The notes: a model not told the origin generated them from the sequence alone. A DNA stretch of 64,000 nt from Gonium pectorale (GCA_001584585.1 LSYV01000010.1:1019485-1083484), one strand, 5' to 3'. Counted from the stretch's first letter, positions 10,130 through 22,327 are shown. Translations and numbers: made by a program.

Positions 10130-12981
10130 ATGCGGGGCATTCAGGAGTGGGAGAAACTGCAAGAGGAGTCGAAGGCATCCGGGAGCGTCAAGGTGCGCTC
10201 AGGTCGTAACATATACGGGCCGGTGGGGTATGGCGCCTTGACCGAAAGGTACGTGCTACCATGGTTGGCGACCTCGAACTTTCTAGTGTCCTCCGCACGT
10301 ACTGTATACGACGCATCGCCCGAGGTGCCCTGACTGTGTGCCTTCGCAGCCCAACCTACCCACCACCGGCCCGCTGCTGGAACGGATTGGCGGCCACGAC
10401 GCTGTGAAGAGGGTGGTCGAGGCCTTCTGCCGTAAACTCTATGCCGACGAACGGGTGCGCTGGGCGCCTAAGCCTGCATGGGGCCTCGCCGCCGGAGGGG
10501 TGGGCAGTCTCGTATGTTGCCGGGGACGCTTTGCTGCATCGCAATGCTGCTAAGATGTCAAATGCTGCTGATCAGGGCACGGCCGCTGACCGCCATCGTG
10601 CCGCGTCTGCATCGTGCCACGTCCCGTGGTGGCTTTCCCTGCTCTACATGACGGTGTGGCTAAAAGCGCTCCCAACAAAACCGTCGGGGCCCTTCGCCCT
10701 TACACCCGCAGCTTGTGCCTTTCCTGCAAGGCCGCGACATTGTCTATATGCGCGCCAAGCTGGTAAGTGCCGGCTGTGCGAGAGGCGAGGGCAGTGCTCA
10801 GGCGCGCAGGCTTGAGCCGTTTGGGGTAGCAGGTGTGGCAACGCTCCCCCGTTCGCAAGGGAACCAACAACGGGGCTGTCGGTCCTTCTGCCATTTGTCT
10901 CCCGCGCTGCTCACATGCTCTTTGTCAAGCCAGGACAGGCCAGCCCAGCCCTGTAACCCTCCGCTCCACCTTTGTAACGCCCACTCGTGTCGCCCCTCCG
11001 CTGCAGTCGAACTTCACGACCTGGCTCTTCGGCCCCTCCCACCTGCCCTACACGGGGAAACACATGCGCAACGCGCACCTGCGCCTGATCAAGGAGCGCG
11101 GCTTCACCCCGGAGCACTTTGAACGCGGCATCGCCTATTTCCACGAGGCGGTGCGGGAGCTGGGCGTTCCGGAGGCAAGTTGGGAGCACGATGAAGGCAT
11201 TACTCTGTGGGCCGTGAGCACAGCAGGGGCACTCATGAAACGGGGCGTCAGCTCATCAGACCAGCCTCGCATTGCCGCAAAGCAAGGCTGAAGCCCGATG
11301 TTCCCCGACCCGCAGAACCTGGTGAACGAGGCGCTGGCAAAGCTCCGGCCGTTCAAGGTACGGTGGGCCCAGGTCGATGGGCCCAGGATGGATTGAATGG
11401 GGGGCAACTCGGGGTGGCACCGTGTCGTTATGCTAGCACATTTTGGCAGGCTTACCTCAGTGGGTTTCCGTCTTTTCGCCGGACGGTCCCTGGTACTGAG
11501 AGGGTGATGGGCGGCACGTTCACCAAGCCTAGCCGGTGGGCGGGCATCCGATTATTATTGTCGCTGTCGGGGCCGGGCCCTGCCGCCCTCCTCGCGCAGG
11601 GCGTCGTGTTCACCGCCACTTCGCGGGACGCGGAGGAGGAGGCGCGCTGGGCGGCAGAGGAGCGATCCAAGGAGCTGCAGCGGCGGCTAAAGGAGCAGCG
11701 GGAGCTGCAGGAGCGGCGGGAGCGGGAGGCGAAGGAGCGACAGGAGCAAGAGCAGAGGGAGCAACAGGAGAAGCAGGCGAGGCAGCAGTGGGAAAAAGAG
11801 TGGGAGCAGGAGGCGCAACAGGACGAGCGGACGAAGGAGCAGCCGCCTGGGAAGCCGCAGACTGGGCAGCTATCCCCGCCGCCGCAGCAGCCCCAGCAAC
11901 AACAGCACTCGGTGCAGCCTCCGCCGCTGCCGCCGCTCCTGGCCGCAGCGCCGGGCTCGCCGCTCGTCGTCTCATCGTCTCACAGTCCGCGGATCAGTGC
12001 CGTTGGCTACGCTGCGGGGGCCTCGGGGTCGGCAAGCATTGGCGGTGCTGTCGGCGTCACAGTCGCTGGTGGCGGCGTTGGCTCTGACGGCAGCGGGGCA
12101 CGTGCCGCTCGGCCTGTGCCGACCTCCCCGATGCCCGCGTCCTCGGGGCCTCCCCACTCTCCGGCCTTGGCCGCACGCTTAGCCGCCCCCCGTTCCGCCA
12201 GCACAACGGCGATGAGCGAGGCCCCCGCCAGCCCCATCATTGCCGCGCGCTTGATTAGCACGGCCACCGGGTTCGCCTCCCCGCCCGCAACGCCCCTGCA
12301 CCGGACCTCCCCGACTCCCTCGGGGGCCCCGCAGCCCGCCCGCTCCCGGCCCGCCTCCTCAACCGCCATCCCCGCCCTCTCGCCCAGTGCCGCCAGCCGC
12401 GTTGGGGCCCCGCCGCAAACGCTGGCCGCTCTGCCGCCGGTGCTGGCGGCGCTGCCGCCGCCGCCGCCACTGCGCCCGATGCCTTTGACACGGCCGTCGA
12501 ACACTCCCGGGTCTGGCACCGGGACACCGCGCTCAACTCAGGTGAGTTTCGGCTCTCGGTTCGAGGAATCTAGTACGGATTCTACGGCATGGGAGCAGGT
12601 GGCCTTCCTTCTTGTGGATGCGCCTTTGTCGCCCTGTGCGCAGCCCTGTGTTGCAGAAACTGAGGCACGCAGGGGGGTTTGCAGGGACCTGCTCCGCCAT
12701 GCCCAATTCCCATACGTAGGGGACTCTAGCATTGTCGCCTGGGCGGGTGCCGCTTCTCAGTTCACGAAGCTGCCCTTAGTCGCTCGCCCCCCTGAGTCCA
12801 CCCCCATGTCCCTGTAGACCCTTGCAAGCTCTTATATCCTTTCTTGCTGCAACCGCATCCGCAGGTGGGCACGGCGAGCGCTGGCAGCCGGGATCAGGCG
12901 TCTCCGTCGGGGGGCTACGCGACGCCCTTCACGCCCATGGAGTCACCGGGCAAGGCGCCGTCGTCGTGGGTAGCTGACTAA
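10130..12981 (+). CDS. Truncated haemoglobin fused to a coiled-coil/Pro-rich tail
   Basis: Predicted 495-residue protein. Exons: 10130-10192, 10350-10454, 10712-10762, 11007-11174, 11316-11357, 11600-12541, 12865-12981; all phases close. Residues about 29-130 form a group I 2/2 globin: LLERIGGHDAVKRVVEAF (helices A-B), then PYTGKHMRNAHLRLI with the proximal haem His at about 97, and a helix G/H segment ending LGVPE. At B10, where this class normally has Tyr, the sequence reads Cys48 (AFCRKLYADER). Residues about 155-225 are an almost pure Glu/Arg/Gln heptad coiled coil. The rest is Pro/Ala/Ser-rich and probably disordered. The intron after exon 4 uses a GC donor (GCAAGT). The start is the first in-frame ATG after a TAA, but an upstream exon joined at 10118 cannot be excluded. 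Likely roles are NO or O2 handling or redox sensing; the tail suggests oligomerisation or scaffolding. Confidence 0.8.
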
Positions 12982-14531
12982 GGCTACCGTGGACCAACTA
13001 ACCTCCAGCCAGATTCTTGCTGGCCTTGCTGGGCGATGGCAATTCATCTTTCTGTGGTGGGGCCGGGAAATGGATGGCGGGTCAGCACTGCTTCTCAGTG
13101 TGTGAGGTTGGGTTACTTCTGCAGGCAGTGCTGAGGGATTGTGGATTTGTGGGGCGTCTGGCCCCCATTGGTAATGTAGGTGGCAGCATGCGGTCAAGTC
13201 GGGTCGGCCTTGGTGGACTTGGCCTTGGTGGACTTGGGCGAACGGGGGCACAAGGTTCGCATTACGACATCAGGGCAGCAGGTTCCGCGTTTATTACAAG
13301 GCGTCTTTGATGGGTAGGCGTGCGTACCAAGGAGCTGGGTGCCGAGGCAAACAGAAGCCCATGGGGGTCGGTGCTTGGCGGCGGGCGCTTCCCGTGCCGT
13401 TACGTGCGTTTATTGCCGTGTTGCGCGTACCTTGAGTAATCGACGAAGCTGCGTACGAACATCAAAAGCGGTGCATTGGTCTGGCCACCATGCCCATCGG
13501 TGTGGGCGTTCGCGTGGGCGATCATAAACGGCAGGGCTTGCGCTCACCCTTCACGCCGGGGAGCAACACTAGCGGTCTAGCGTGTTGGTTTGCAGCGCTG
13601 CCCTTGCAATAAACGGTAGGACGCACACAAAGTGCGCAAGCGCTCGGTGGGGTCGGCTGCCCCGCGTACACGTGTACGAATGGCGCGCGCACAAGATGCA
13701 AGTGCGCAAGGCCGCTGGAGCGCCAAGACTTGAAGAGGCCTAAGCTATTGCATGGTTTCGTATGTGCTGTTTACCCTACGGCAGATTTATCGCTAAGCTG
13801 AAGCACGGCTCTTCAGTATTTTACACGTGTCATCGCCGTGGGTACACTATAGCAACGGCACACGGCTGTGAGGGCGGGTGAGGCACCGTGAGGAAAAGTG
13901 TGCCTGCAACCGGGCACGTGTCACGACGTGTCTCAGGACTGCACCCGCCAATTGAACGGCATTAATAAGCTCCGTGATGGCCGAAACTGCTGGTTGTCAT
14001 CCGCGCGATAAACAAGAGGATTCCGGATGATAAGTAGGCTTCGTGGCCCTGTCGTCACGGCTCGGTGGTCGATTTGCGGTGTTGCGCTGTGACTCATTTC
14101 GGCCGAGGCACTGGCAACAATGCGACGAAGTGTGAGCGCGCCGAGTTATGTAGCCGCTGCCGAGTGTCTGGGTAAGCCCCAGTAAGGCCGTAAGGCTGTA
14201 AGGCGGGCACCTGTGGAGCACCGTGGGGAGGGCACCATTGGTGCCTGCATGCCAGCCCTTTCCGCCGTGTGCCTATTGGCAATCATAGCCATGATGGCCA
14301 ATGCTGGTTTTGTCTTCGGGAGTCTGTGCGGCAGCGGTGGCTGTCATCATGTCGTCCACCAGGATGTCACTCACCTGTTGGATTCGTCACTGTCAGGATA
14401 GTGGCTAGGTTCCTCTTACTCTCCGCGACAGAATAGCTTCGAAAGGGGCATGCACGGTGGATTTGAGGTTTGCTACTAGCTATTCGTCTTTCTCAATTGG
14501 GTCGGCAGCCTGTAAAAATATATTTGTGAAC
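12982..14531. other. Intergenic: globin 3' UTR and SET-gene promoter
   Basis: No coding exon is recognised. A 14-bp unit (GCCTTGGTGGACTT) is repeated in tandem near 13206-13238. A TGTAA at 14197-14201 is a candidate poly(A) signal for the globin gene but lies 1.2 kb past its stop, so the 3' UTR is uncertain. Confidence 0.4.
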
Positions 14532-17500
14532 ATGCAGCAATCACTTCGGGCGCACGCGCCCAGGAGCGCTTGTGGGGTGCGCCGGGCAGGATGCGCGAGA
14601 CAGAAGATGGTTTGCCGCGCGGCATCGGCAGTCGCGAGCCCCGCTGCAGTGGACGCAGCTCTCTCGTGGGCAGTCAGCAAGGGAGCAAAGCTCGATCGCG
14701 CGTCGCTGTCGGCTGACTTGCTCACGGACAAGCCGGTCCTCGTCGCCTCTGCCGACGTGCAGCAAGGGGAAGTGCTGGTTACAGTCCCTGACGCAGCATG
14801 GATCTCTGGTGAGAACGTGAAGAAGACGGCAGTCGGCAAGCTCGCATCCGCAGCGGGCCTCGAGCCTTGGCTCCAGCTGGCCTTGCAGCTGGTCGCGGAC
14901 CGCTTCGGCAGCAACAAATCAGAGCTGTCGCCCTTCGCGACCAGCCTGCCGGAGGACCTCGGCACGCCACTGCTGTGGAGCGATGATGAGTTGCGGGAGC
15001 TTCAGGGCACGCAGGTGCTGCAGACCCTTTCTGGCTACATGTGAGTGTGGCAAGTTGGGGCTAGCAGGGGCCAGCCCGTGGGGTGAGCAGCGCCGATTTG
15101 GTTTTCCCGGTAACAAAGAGGGCTGGAGGAGTGAGTGGGATGCGTGTTTGTAGGAGGCTGGGGTGGCACGGGTAAGCTTCCCGACGGTCGTCAGCTGCCA
15201 CGGACGGATGCTGCCCGGACGCTACCAGGGACCATCGGGGCCATGCGTGTGCCCATCCGACGCCTTAGGTATCACGACACCTAAGGCGTTAGGATGGGCA
15301 CGCGCCTGCCCCGTGAGCGCTGCATCTCCCAGGGCCCCTGCCTGGCGGCAAGGGAATGGAGACCCCCACGCACACAGCCATACACACACACCCCTTCCCA
15401 TCACACGGCCTGGCACAGGGCGTTCTTCCGCTCCACGTTTACACAGCTGCAGTCGGGCCTCTTCGCCGCCAGCCCCGCCGTCTTCCCGCCCTCGGTCTTC
15501 ACGCTGCCGCACTTCCTGTGGGCGGTGGCGGCGGTGCGCTCGCGGAGCCACCCGCCGCTGGACGGGGATAAGATCGCGCTGGCGCCCATCGCCGACCTGG
15601 TACGGCAGGGTTCGTGAACGGCATGTATCAGTGTATATGTGTGCGGAGGCTGCTGCGGCGGGCATGGCAGTCCGGCAGGGCCTGCCGCATGTCCCGGTGC
15701 GGACCCTGACACTCTCTACTAATGTCACTCCCTCACCTCCGTGTGTTCTATAAGGTCTATGAGATCTATGCGTAACAGTGTGCTCCTCTCCGTGTGTGTG
15801 CTCCCCAGGTGTCCCACCGGCGCTCCGGCAACACGAAGCTGGTTGTCCGGTCCGCGGGACTGTTCGGACGCGGCCAGGTTGCGGTGGTGGAGGCGACGCG
15901 GTGCGTGGCGGCGTGTCTGGCGGGCGCAGCGTAACGGAACGGAGTGTCGGCGTCGGTAGGGGGAAGGCGACGTGCTCGGGCTCGGGCGGGCGTCGAATCA
16001 GGACACGGCGGCGGTGTGGGGGCGAGGCAGTTGCGTGCCTCGGGGGCATGGTCTCTTAGGCGGGGGAGGGTGCCGGCAGCGGTGCTAAGCCCCTGTTCCC
16101 CTCTTGCAGCGCCTCCCAACCCAACCCGCTCGCCCGCGCCCAACGCCCCACCGCATCCCCAAAATCCACAGGCCCATTCGCAAGGGTGAGGCGCTGAGCA
16201 TGGACTTCGCCCCGGACCGCCTGGACGGGCCCGTGCTGCTGGACTACGGGGCGATGGACGCGGCCAGCCCCAAGGTACATGTGAACATGTCTGGGCGTGC
16301 CTTGTGGGGTGGGAAATGCCACATGGCATGCTCGAGGCATCATTGCAAGAGTTGTCAAATGCAAGCAAACGATCAAGCAAAGCATCCTAGCTCCTTGATT
16401 GGGGTGTGTGTGCAGGGCCAGACGCCAGCGTTACGGCCTGTGTCTACTGCGGTTGATTTGGGTAAGGGCGAGATGAGGTGTGGAAGGGCTCTCCGGTCCG
16501 GTCCTCTCCACCCCCCTGTGGTGACCCCACCCCACCCCCCGCGCGCACCGTGTGGCTGCGCAGCCCGGCTACAGCCTGACCCTGACGATGCCCGACAGCG
16601 ACCGGTTCTTCGACGACAAGATTGACATCCTCGAGGTGTGGCCGAGGGGGGGCGGTAGGCGGGATGATGTTGGGAGGGGGGTTTGTCGGGCGGGCGGCAA
16701 TCTTGCCAACAACTGCATCCCGGGCGCGGGCGCATTCTGAAGAGGCGCCTAGTGCCTTCAAGGGCTACGAGCTGCAGTAATCCAACGGTTGTGCTCAGCG
16801 ACTCGAGGGGTGGGCTTTTGGAGCCTTGGCGCGCGGGCAAGAACTTGCCCGTGCTTTGACAGCATCTCGAGTAGCGACCCAGCGGATGCGGGTGGGACGT
16901 TGTAGGTGTTCTCCCGAAGGCCGAAACCCCAGGCACCGACGCCCTTTCTAGCATGTGATGGCCCCCGCACCTTGGCCCCTTGTAGCGCCTGGCGGCCCTG
17001 TCCACGCCCCTCTCTCACCTGCCGCCCTCAGAGCAACGGCCTGCGGCAGTCCATGACGTACAGCCTGACACCCGACGAGCAGCCCGGACCGGAAATGATG
17101 GCCTTCCTACGGCTCATGCAGATCAAGGGTGAGGCGTGTGGGCTTGAGTGCGTGTCACATGAGAAGCAAGGAAACGACAAGGCCGGGGGCAGGGGCTCAG
17201 TGGAAGACGGGAAAGGAGACCGGGGAAAGGGAAAGGGGAAAGGACGCTGGCGGGGCTGGCGGTGGCAACTCCCAAGGACGCGGAGTAATGGCCCTTGGCT
17301 TTTCTGCGCCGGTAGGGTAGGTAGTGGGCGCGGTCGGGTATTGGCGGCGGATATCGGGGGTTGGGGCGGGAGTTGGCACGATCGGTGGGCGGCTGGTTTT
17401 GTGCCAAGGCGATGCAAGGCAGGACACATGGGGCTGCAATGTTGGTGAGTACGGTGAATAGACTGACGCTGGAGCGCTGGGGCTGACTCCCTGTCTCCCT

Positions 17501-19130
17501 CCCCCCATATGCCTCATCTCCCCCCGCCCGTCCCGACCGCAGCCATGGACGCGTTCCTGCTCGAGTCTATCTTCCGTGCTGACGTGTGGGGCTTCATGCA
17601 GGACCCGGTGAGGAGGGCTGGTGAGGCGGACCGGGCACCCTTGCCGTGGCGACTGGAGCCGGTCAGCCGGTGTGCCAACGTTGCGACCGGGGCGCTAGCA
17701 TGGTTGGCTTCCGTGGCCTGTGACGACTTCGTCCACTGTGGCTCAGACCCCTGTACCCACCGCCCAGCCGCACACGCATACGCACACACAAACTTTGCAG
17801 GGCAGCTGCAGTTGCGTAGGGCTGCAGGCTGTCCCTTGGGTTGAGCAAGGGGTAACAGCGGTCCCCCACACACCCCTCGCCTCGTGGCGTTGAGGCGGTC
17901 TCGCGTTGGTGCGGGTAGCGCCCCAGGCCAGCATCGGCCCACCGCACTCATACACGTATCGCATACGTAACACACACTCACACACACGCCACTGTCTCAC
18001 ACTGTCGCGCATAGATCATTAGATCATATACAACACACACGCCACTGCATTCTCAGCACACACTCGCACCTCGACCGTGCCCGCGGCCCCGCACCCACGC
18101 GCTCCCGCTGCCCCTTCTGCGCTCCCACACTTCCGGGGTCAGGTGAGCGAGCCCAACGAGGAGTCGGTGTGCACCACCCTGGCGGAGGGAGCCCGCGCCG
18201 CCCTGGCGGGCTACGGCAGCAGCCTGGAGGAGGACCTGGCGCTGCTGCGTAGCGGGAAGGTGGCCAAGGGGAGCCGGCAGGAGGCAGCGCTTCTGGTAGG
18301 GGGGGCAGGGGGGAGCGGGAGGAGCGGGCTGGGGACGGGAGGGCGGACAGGGCGGAGGAGTGGCCGGGCTGACACTGCAGCGCAGCGGCGATGTTCCCGG
18401 ACCAAAAGGGTGCGGACCGGGGGCTGCTACGGGTCGGGGTCTGGCAGAAGGAGGCGGCACCAACGAGGTGGTGGCTGCGGGCCGCATGCGTCTCCTCCAC
18501 CTCTCGCCTTCCCAACTGGCCCCACCATCCGCCACAGCACTACCTTGCTTTCTTCACACCTGCCCTCGAGACCGCCACAAACTCTTTCCTTCCAGCGCCG
18601 CGCGTTGCAACCCGTTTCCCATCCTCTTGACTGCCCCGCCCCGCCCCCCTCCCGTCACGCTTCTCCAGTGACGCAGCTTTGCAACCGTTTCATACCCCCG
18701 CCCCGTACCCCCCCCCGCCCCGGCCCCACACAGGTGCGGCTGGGTGAGAAGGAGGCCCTGGACGCGGTGGCCCGCTTCTTCGAGGACCGAAAGGCCTCCC
18801 AGCTCAAGCGGCTGGTGTACTACCAGGAGCGGCGGCTCAGGAGGCTGGGCCTGGTGGACGATGGTGAGCGGGGAGGGCGGGGGACGAGTCGGGGTTCTGT
18901 TCTTGGCGTGTTTAAAAGGGTCGGCCATGTGCATGTCGCTGCGTACCTTTGTGTGCAGTGTACACAACACTATCCGGTCGGTAACGTGCCCCTTCCGTGC
19001 TGCTGCTGCGAGCGTCTGTGACACGGCGGCCTAGCACACGCCCATTTAACACGCTGCTACGCCGCCGCACTGCCGCCTTGCAGAGGGCCGTACAACGTAC
19101 GACAGCTTCTTCAAGGACGGCATTGCTTAA
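14532..19130 (+). CDS. Plastid SET-domain protein, Rubisco LSMT-like
   Basis: Predicted 482-residue protein related to the plant plastid SET/Rubis-subs-bind family (Rubisco large-subunit methyltransferase-like, At5g14260/At3g07670 type). Exons: 14532-15040, 15419-15599, 15809-15900, 16172-16274, 16564-16635, 17032-17128, 17543-17607, 18143-18295, 18734-18863, 19084-19130; all phases close. Residues 1 to about 40 form a basic transit peptide. The split SET domain covers about 50-290 (PIRKGEALSMDFAPDRLDG, PVLLDYGAMD). The C-terminal substrate-binding helices include DAFLLESIFRADVWG and a final LVYYQERRLRRLGLVDD. At the place where SET enzymes carry NHS, the protein reads ADLVSHRRSG (Ser232-His233), so catalysis is uncertain. 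Family members methylate stromal lysines; the substrate here is unknown. The first in-frame ATG at 14532 was chosen because it gives a typical transit peptide. Confidence 0.87.
15249..15301. repeat. Short inverted repeat in intron 1 of the SET gene
   Basis: Two arms of about 22 nt (GTGCCCATCC...CGCCTTAGGT and its complement) flank an 8-nt loop. The complement is perfect apart from a small internal bulge of 2 versus 3 nt. Confidence 0.8.
17941..18060. repeat. CA-rich low-complexity tract in intron 7 of the SET gene
   Basis: Irregular runs of CACACA/ACACAC interrupted by other bases. This is intronic simple sequence with no coding potential. Confidence 0.6.
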
Positions 19131-19579
19131 GGAGGAGGAGGAGGAGCTCACAATGCATGCACGCACGATGGGCGGGGTGGGTTAGGGTGCTTGGGGATAG
19201 ATGGGCGCTAACAACGTATTCAAAGGGAGTGAAGTACCGGTAACAAGCTTGGGGCGTGACGTGCCAGCGCTCGGCGCTGGCGCTGCTGAAGAGTCGCCGG
19301 AGAGAGTCAGCGTGCGTGTACAGCACGGAGGTCGTTTTTGCTGCAAGGGCGTTGGAGCTAACGGCGTACATCGTACGGCCCCTGTGGCGTACACCGTACG
19401 GCAGCTGCACTTCGGCGGCGGTGGCATGTGCTGCGTTGTTTCGGTCGCAATCCCACTCATAGGATCGTTTGGGAGTGCAGCTGCTTGCGTAACGCGGTGA
19501 AGGATGGCTTGGTAGGGTATCGGCTAAGCAAGGGTACTCACCAGGGAAGCAGGTGGTCCAGGACCGAGGGCCTTAGCCG

Positions 19580-19584
19580 TGTAA
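19580..19584 (+). terminator. Polyadenylation signal TGTAA (SET gene)
   Basis: TGTAA about 450 nt after the stop codon, the first such site downstream. Confidence 0.5.
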
Positions 19585-19599
19585 CTGCTGCCTGACAAA

Positions 19600-20224
19600 A
19601 GTATGGGGCTAGATGTCCCACGCCTTGGTTTCTCTTTTTGCGCTCCCTCGGAGACGCGGGCCGTGCAGGACGGTAGGCGCGTTGCGGATGTGGGAGGCTT
19701 GACTCGTTGATTGGGTACCGCGTGGCGTTTGCATGACTAGGGGCTTGGGAGTAGATGCGGCCATGTACCTTTCGCGGACATAATGGCCGTGCGCATACGG
19801 ATTTGTTTGGCTGCCATGTGCGACTTGGCTCGCCGCAGCTCGTCGAGCGCTACGCACCCCATGTTAGCAGGCCGCACCAGGCAGGCCGCCCCAGAAGCCC
19901 TGCTCCTTCCATAAGTCGCCCCGTGAGTCGATGATGAAGTGCCCGAGTGCCAAGCACGGCATCCCTGCTGCTCCGATAGCTTCAATGCGGACGTGAAAAG
20001 GACGAGAACGAGTGCGCCTTGAAACTCGTTCAGCGCATGCCCAGCTGCGCAACGCCCCTGCTCCTCACATAACCCATTCTGCCCCTTCCATGAAGCTCAG
20101 GCCGCACCCCGCCACTCCCAGCTGCTTGCGCCGCCCTAGTTGCGACGTGCTGCCTCATCAAATAGGGCAGGAAAAGGGACGCCGAAGCCGGAGGGCTGCC
20201 AGCTACAGAATCACGGTAGGTGTG
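19600..20224. other. Convergent intergenic region, no gene called
   Basis: The segment lies between the 3' ends of the SET gene and the L34 gene. Minus-strand frames at 19609-20052 have a somewhat protein-like composition, but no splice-consistent model or family could be built. Confidence 0.35.
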
Positions 20225-20229
20225 TTACA
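20225..20229 (-). terminator. Candidate polyadenylation signal TGTAA (RPL34)
   Basis: TGTAA on the minus strand, about 37 nt after the L34 stop codon. It would give an unusually short 3' UTR. Confidence 0.4.
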
Positions 20230-20265
20230 GCATGCCCACAAGAGTCCGCCCGAGACAGCAACCAA

Positions 20266-22327
20266 TTACTTGGTGGTCTTCTTCTCCTGGGCCTTCTGGA
20301 GCTTGAGCACCTGCAAACGGAATGGGCAGCAGCGACAGAGTTCGCTATCAACGTCTGTCCATTCCAGTGGGAAGTGATAACCAAGAGTGAAAGCCTCCAG
20401 CAAAGGTTCAGACCGGCAAGGCCCGGTCCCTCCGCGAAACTTGTATACCTCCCCTCCCTGCCCAAGCAGGTCCCTCCGCAAAAGCAGGTGTCCTCAGAGG
20501 GCCTTTTTCCCTGTCAATCCCTCGGCAAGCATAACTTCCTCCCAACAGAATGGTACAGTGCCCGGATGAATTCCGCGGCGGCCAACCAAGGACGAGAAAC
20601 CTCCTTAAAATGTCTCAGTAAGTCAGGGTAACGGCTATTCACTCTCAAGACGGGCTTTCCCATGCCGATCCTGCGCAGCACTCTGACTTTTGTATGAGAG
20701 TAATGTCACCCGACACGGCGGCGGACAGACCGCTGATGACATCAGCGGCCGCCGCAGCACGGCCGCGCGCGCCGGGCGGAGTAGTGATTTAGCACCGTCT
20801 CTTCAGCCCAGACCACGTGACAGGTCCGTTCTGCTTTTCCAGTGCCGCCGCACCACCTCCGGAGCTCTGCATCCACCGGCTGCCGGACGCCGCCGTGGAC
20901 GACGGGAATGTGGGTGCGACCCTTGCTCGCCCAGAGCTCCCTCCTCAGCAGCAGCAGACGGGCTGCGGCCGAGCGAGGGTCGGCCCCACATTCCCGCCGT
21001 CCTGCAGCTGCTGCAGAAGTGCCATCCCTGTGCAGCTCCCGACAGAGCACCGAAGTCATTCGGCTGATATGTCCGCCTCGCGTGCGCCCAGCGCCCCTGC
21101 CTCTGGTGGCCGCAACCAGGCCGCTTCATCGCCACAGCACCGGGGATGCGTAGCAGTGGCGTAGGCCATAATCATGCCTCATGGGCCATGGCCTGAAGCC
21201 GAGGCCAACTCCAGCTGCGACCCCATAGCACTGGCATTGGCTCGCGGCTTCTGATTGTGGAACGAGAATTGCACCGCAGCGCCTTGCCGCCGGGCAGCCC
21301 TGGTGACGGAAGCGGCGCTCTCTGCGGCGCTGCCCCACCAAGCTCCACAACAGCGTTGGGCTTGCACTCCGTGCTGCAGCCCCGTGATACAGCTGCAGAC
21401 GCCAAGCTGCTGTGTACTTGCTACGAGTGGGCGCTCCTGCCGCCAGGTTGCTCTCGCTGAGTATCATGACGCATCCGCTCCAAAACGGGCGTCTCTTGTC
21501 GGCCGCCGCACGCCCAACCCGGTGGGAATGATACTGAACCAAAACAAGAGGCGGCCTCCCAAGGAAACTTGAGACGCAATGCACGCTGTGGCCCCTTCCT
21601 GCCATACCGCGCAGCCGTAGCCCCCCACCCCCGTTTCCAGCCCACGGCCCAAACCCCAGTCTCAGCCCTGCCCCTGACGCACCTTCTTCACAATCTTCTG
21701 CTCCTCGATCAGGAACGCGCGGATGATGCTACAAGGGGGGTGCGAAGCGGGGGGCATGATCAGCACATGCCGCCCATGTCGATGACATTTCCCGGAGTCC
21801 CCGGATCGCATGTCTCACCGCTCCTTGACGACCTTGTGCGAGAGGTGCCCGCCGTAGACGCGGCTGACCTTCTTGGCACGCTTGGGGAGCGTGTGCAGCT
21901 GGGTGTGCGGCGTGGCCGCGAACTGCGGGACGCAAAGTAAAAGGGAAAATATGAATACTAAACTATGCGAAAAGTGAGCTGCGTTGCCTGCTAGCGGTCG
22001 CCGACGAATGATGGCCGCCGCCCCACGACCCAGCGTCCCCACAGCGCACGGGACTGCCAGAACTTACGCCGTGAAGGCGGGCACCAGAGACAGGGCACTT
22101 GGGGTGCTTCTCCTGCTTCTTCTTGTACTGGTACACCAGCCGGCCGCCTACAAAGGGCGCGATAGTCGTCTCGCTCAGGGGGATCCATGCAGAATCGCCT
22201 AGCCAGGGCCTAAAAACACAGGGCCATTCATTCGGCCTGCTGCCGCACCTGGCGTCTTCACAATCCGCACGGCGTTCGAGGCGGTGTGGTAGCTGTGGCG
22301 CCGGCGGTAAGTCAGACGGGGCGCCAT
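20266..22327 (-). CDS. RPL34: 60S ribosomal protein L34e
   Basis: Predicted 117-residue cytosolic large-subunit ribosomal protein, the usual L34e length. Minus-strand exons: 22327-22249, 22147-22068, 21922-21819, 21728-21683, 20310-20266; all phases close. Family landmarks in order: MAPRLTYRRRHSYHTASNA at the N-terminus, GGRLVYQYKKKQEKHPKCP, LPKRAKKVSRVYGGHLSHK, and RAFLIEEQKIVKK near the C-terminus, then a Lys-rich end. The start ATG has an A-rich context (AAAAATGGCG). The last intron, 21682-20311, is 1.37 kb, far longer than the other three (about 90-145 nt), and contains an inverted repeat. The gene is divergent from LF4 with 418 bp between start codons. Confidence 0.95.
20898..21001. repeat. 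Inverted repeat (hairpin) in the last RPL34 intron
   Basis: Arms at 20898-20937 and 20961-21001 are complementary at about 33 of 40 positions, with a loop of about 23 nt rich in CAG. The hairpin sits inside an abnormally long intron and could derive from a small inverted-repeat element. Confidence 0.65.

Noticed and set aside
11610..11975. Ala/Pro-rich minus-strand frame opposite the globin tail
   Set aside because: Low-complexity mirror of the Glu/Arg/Gln coiled-coil exon.
19737..20052. Minus-strand frames downstream of RPL34 as a small gene
   Set aside because: Two short frames with some protein-like sequence, but no start, splice chain or family could be defended.
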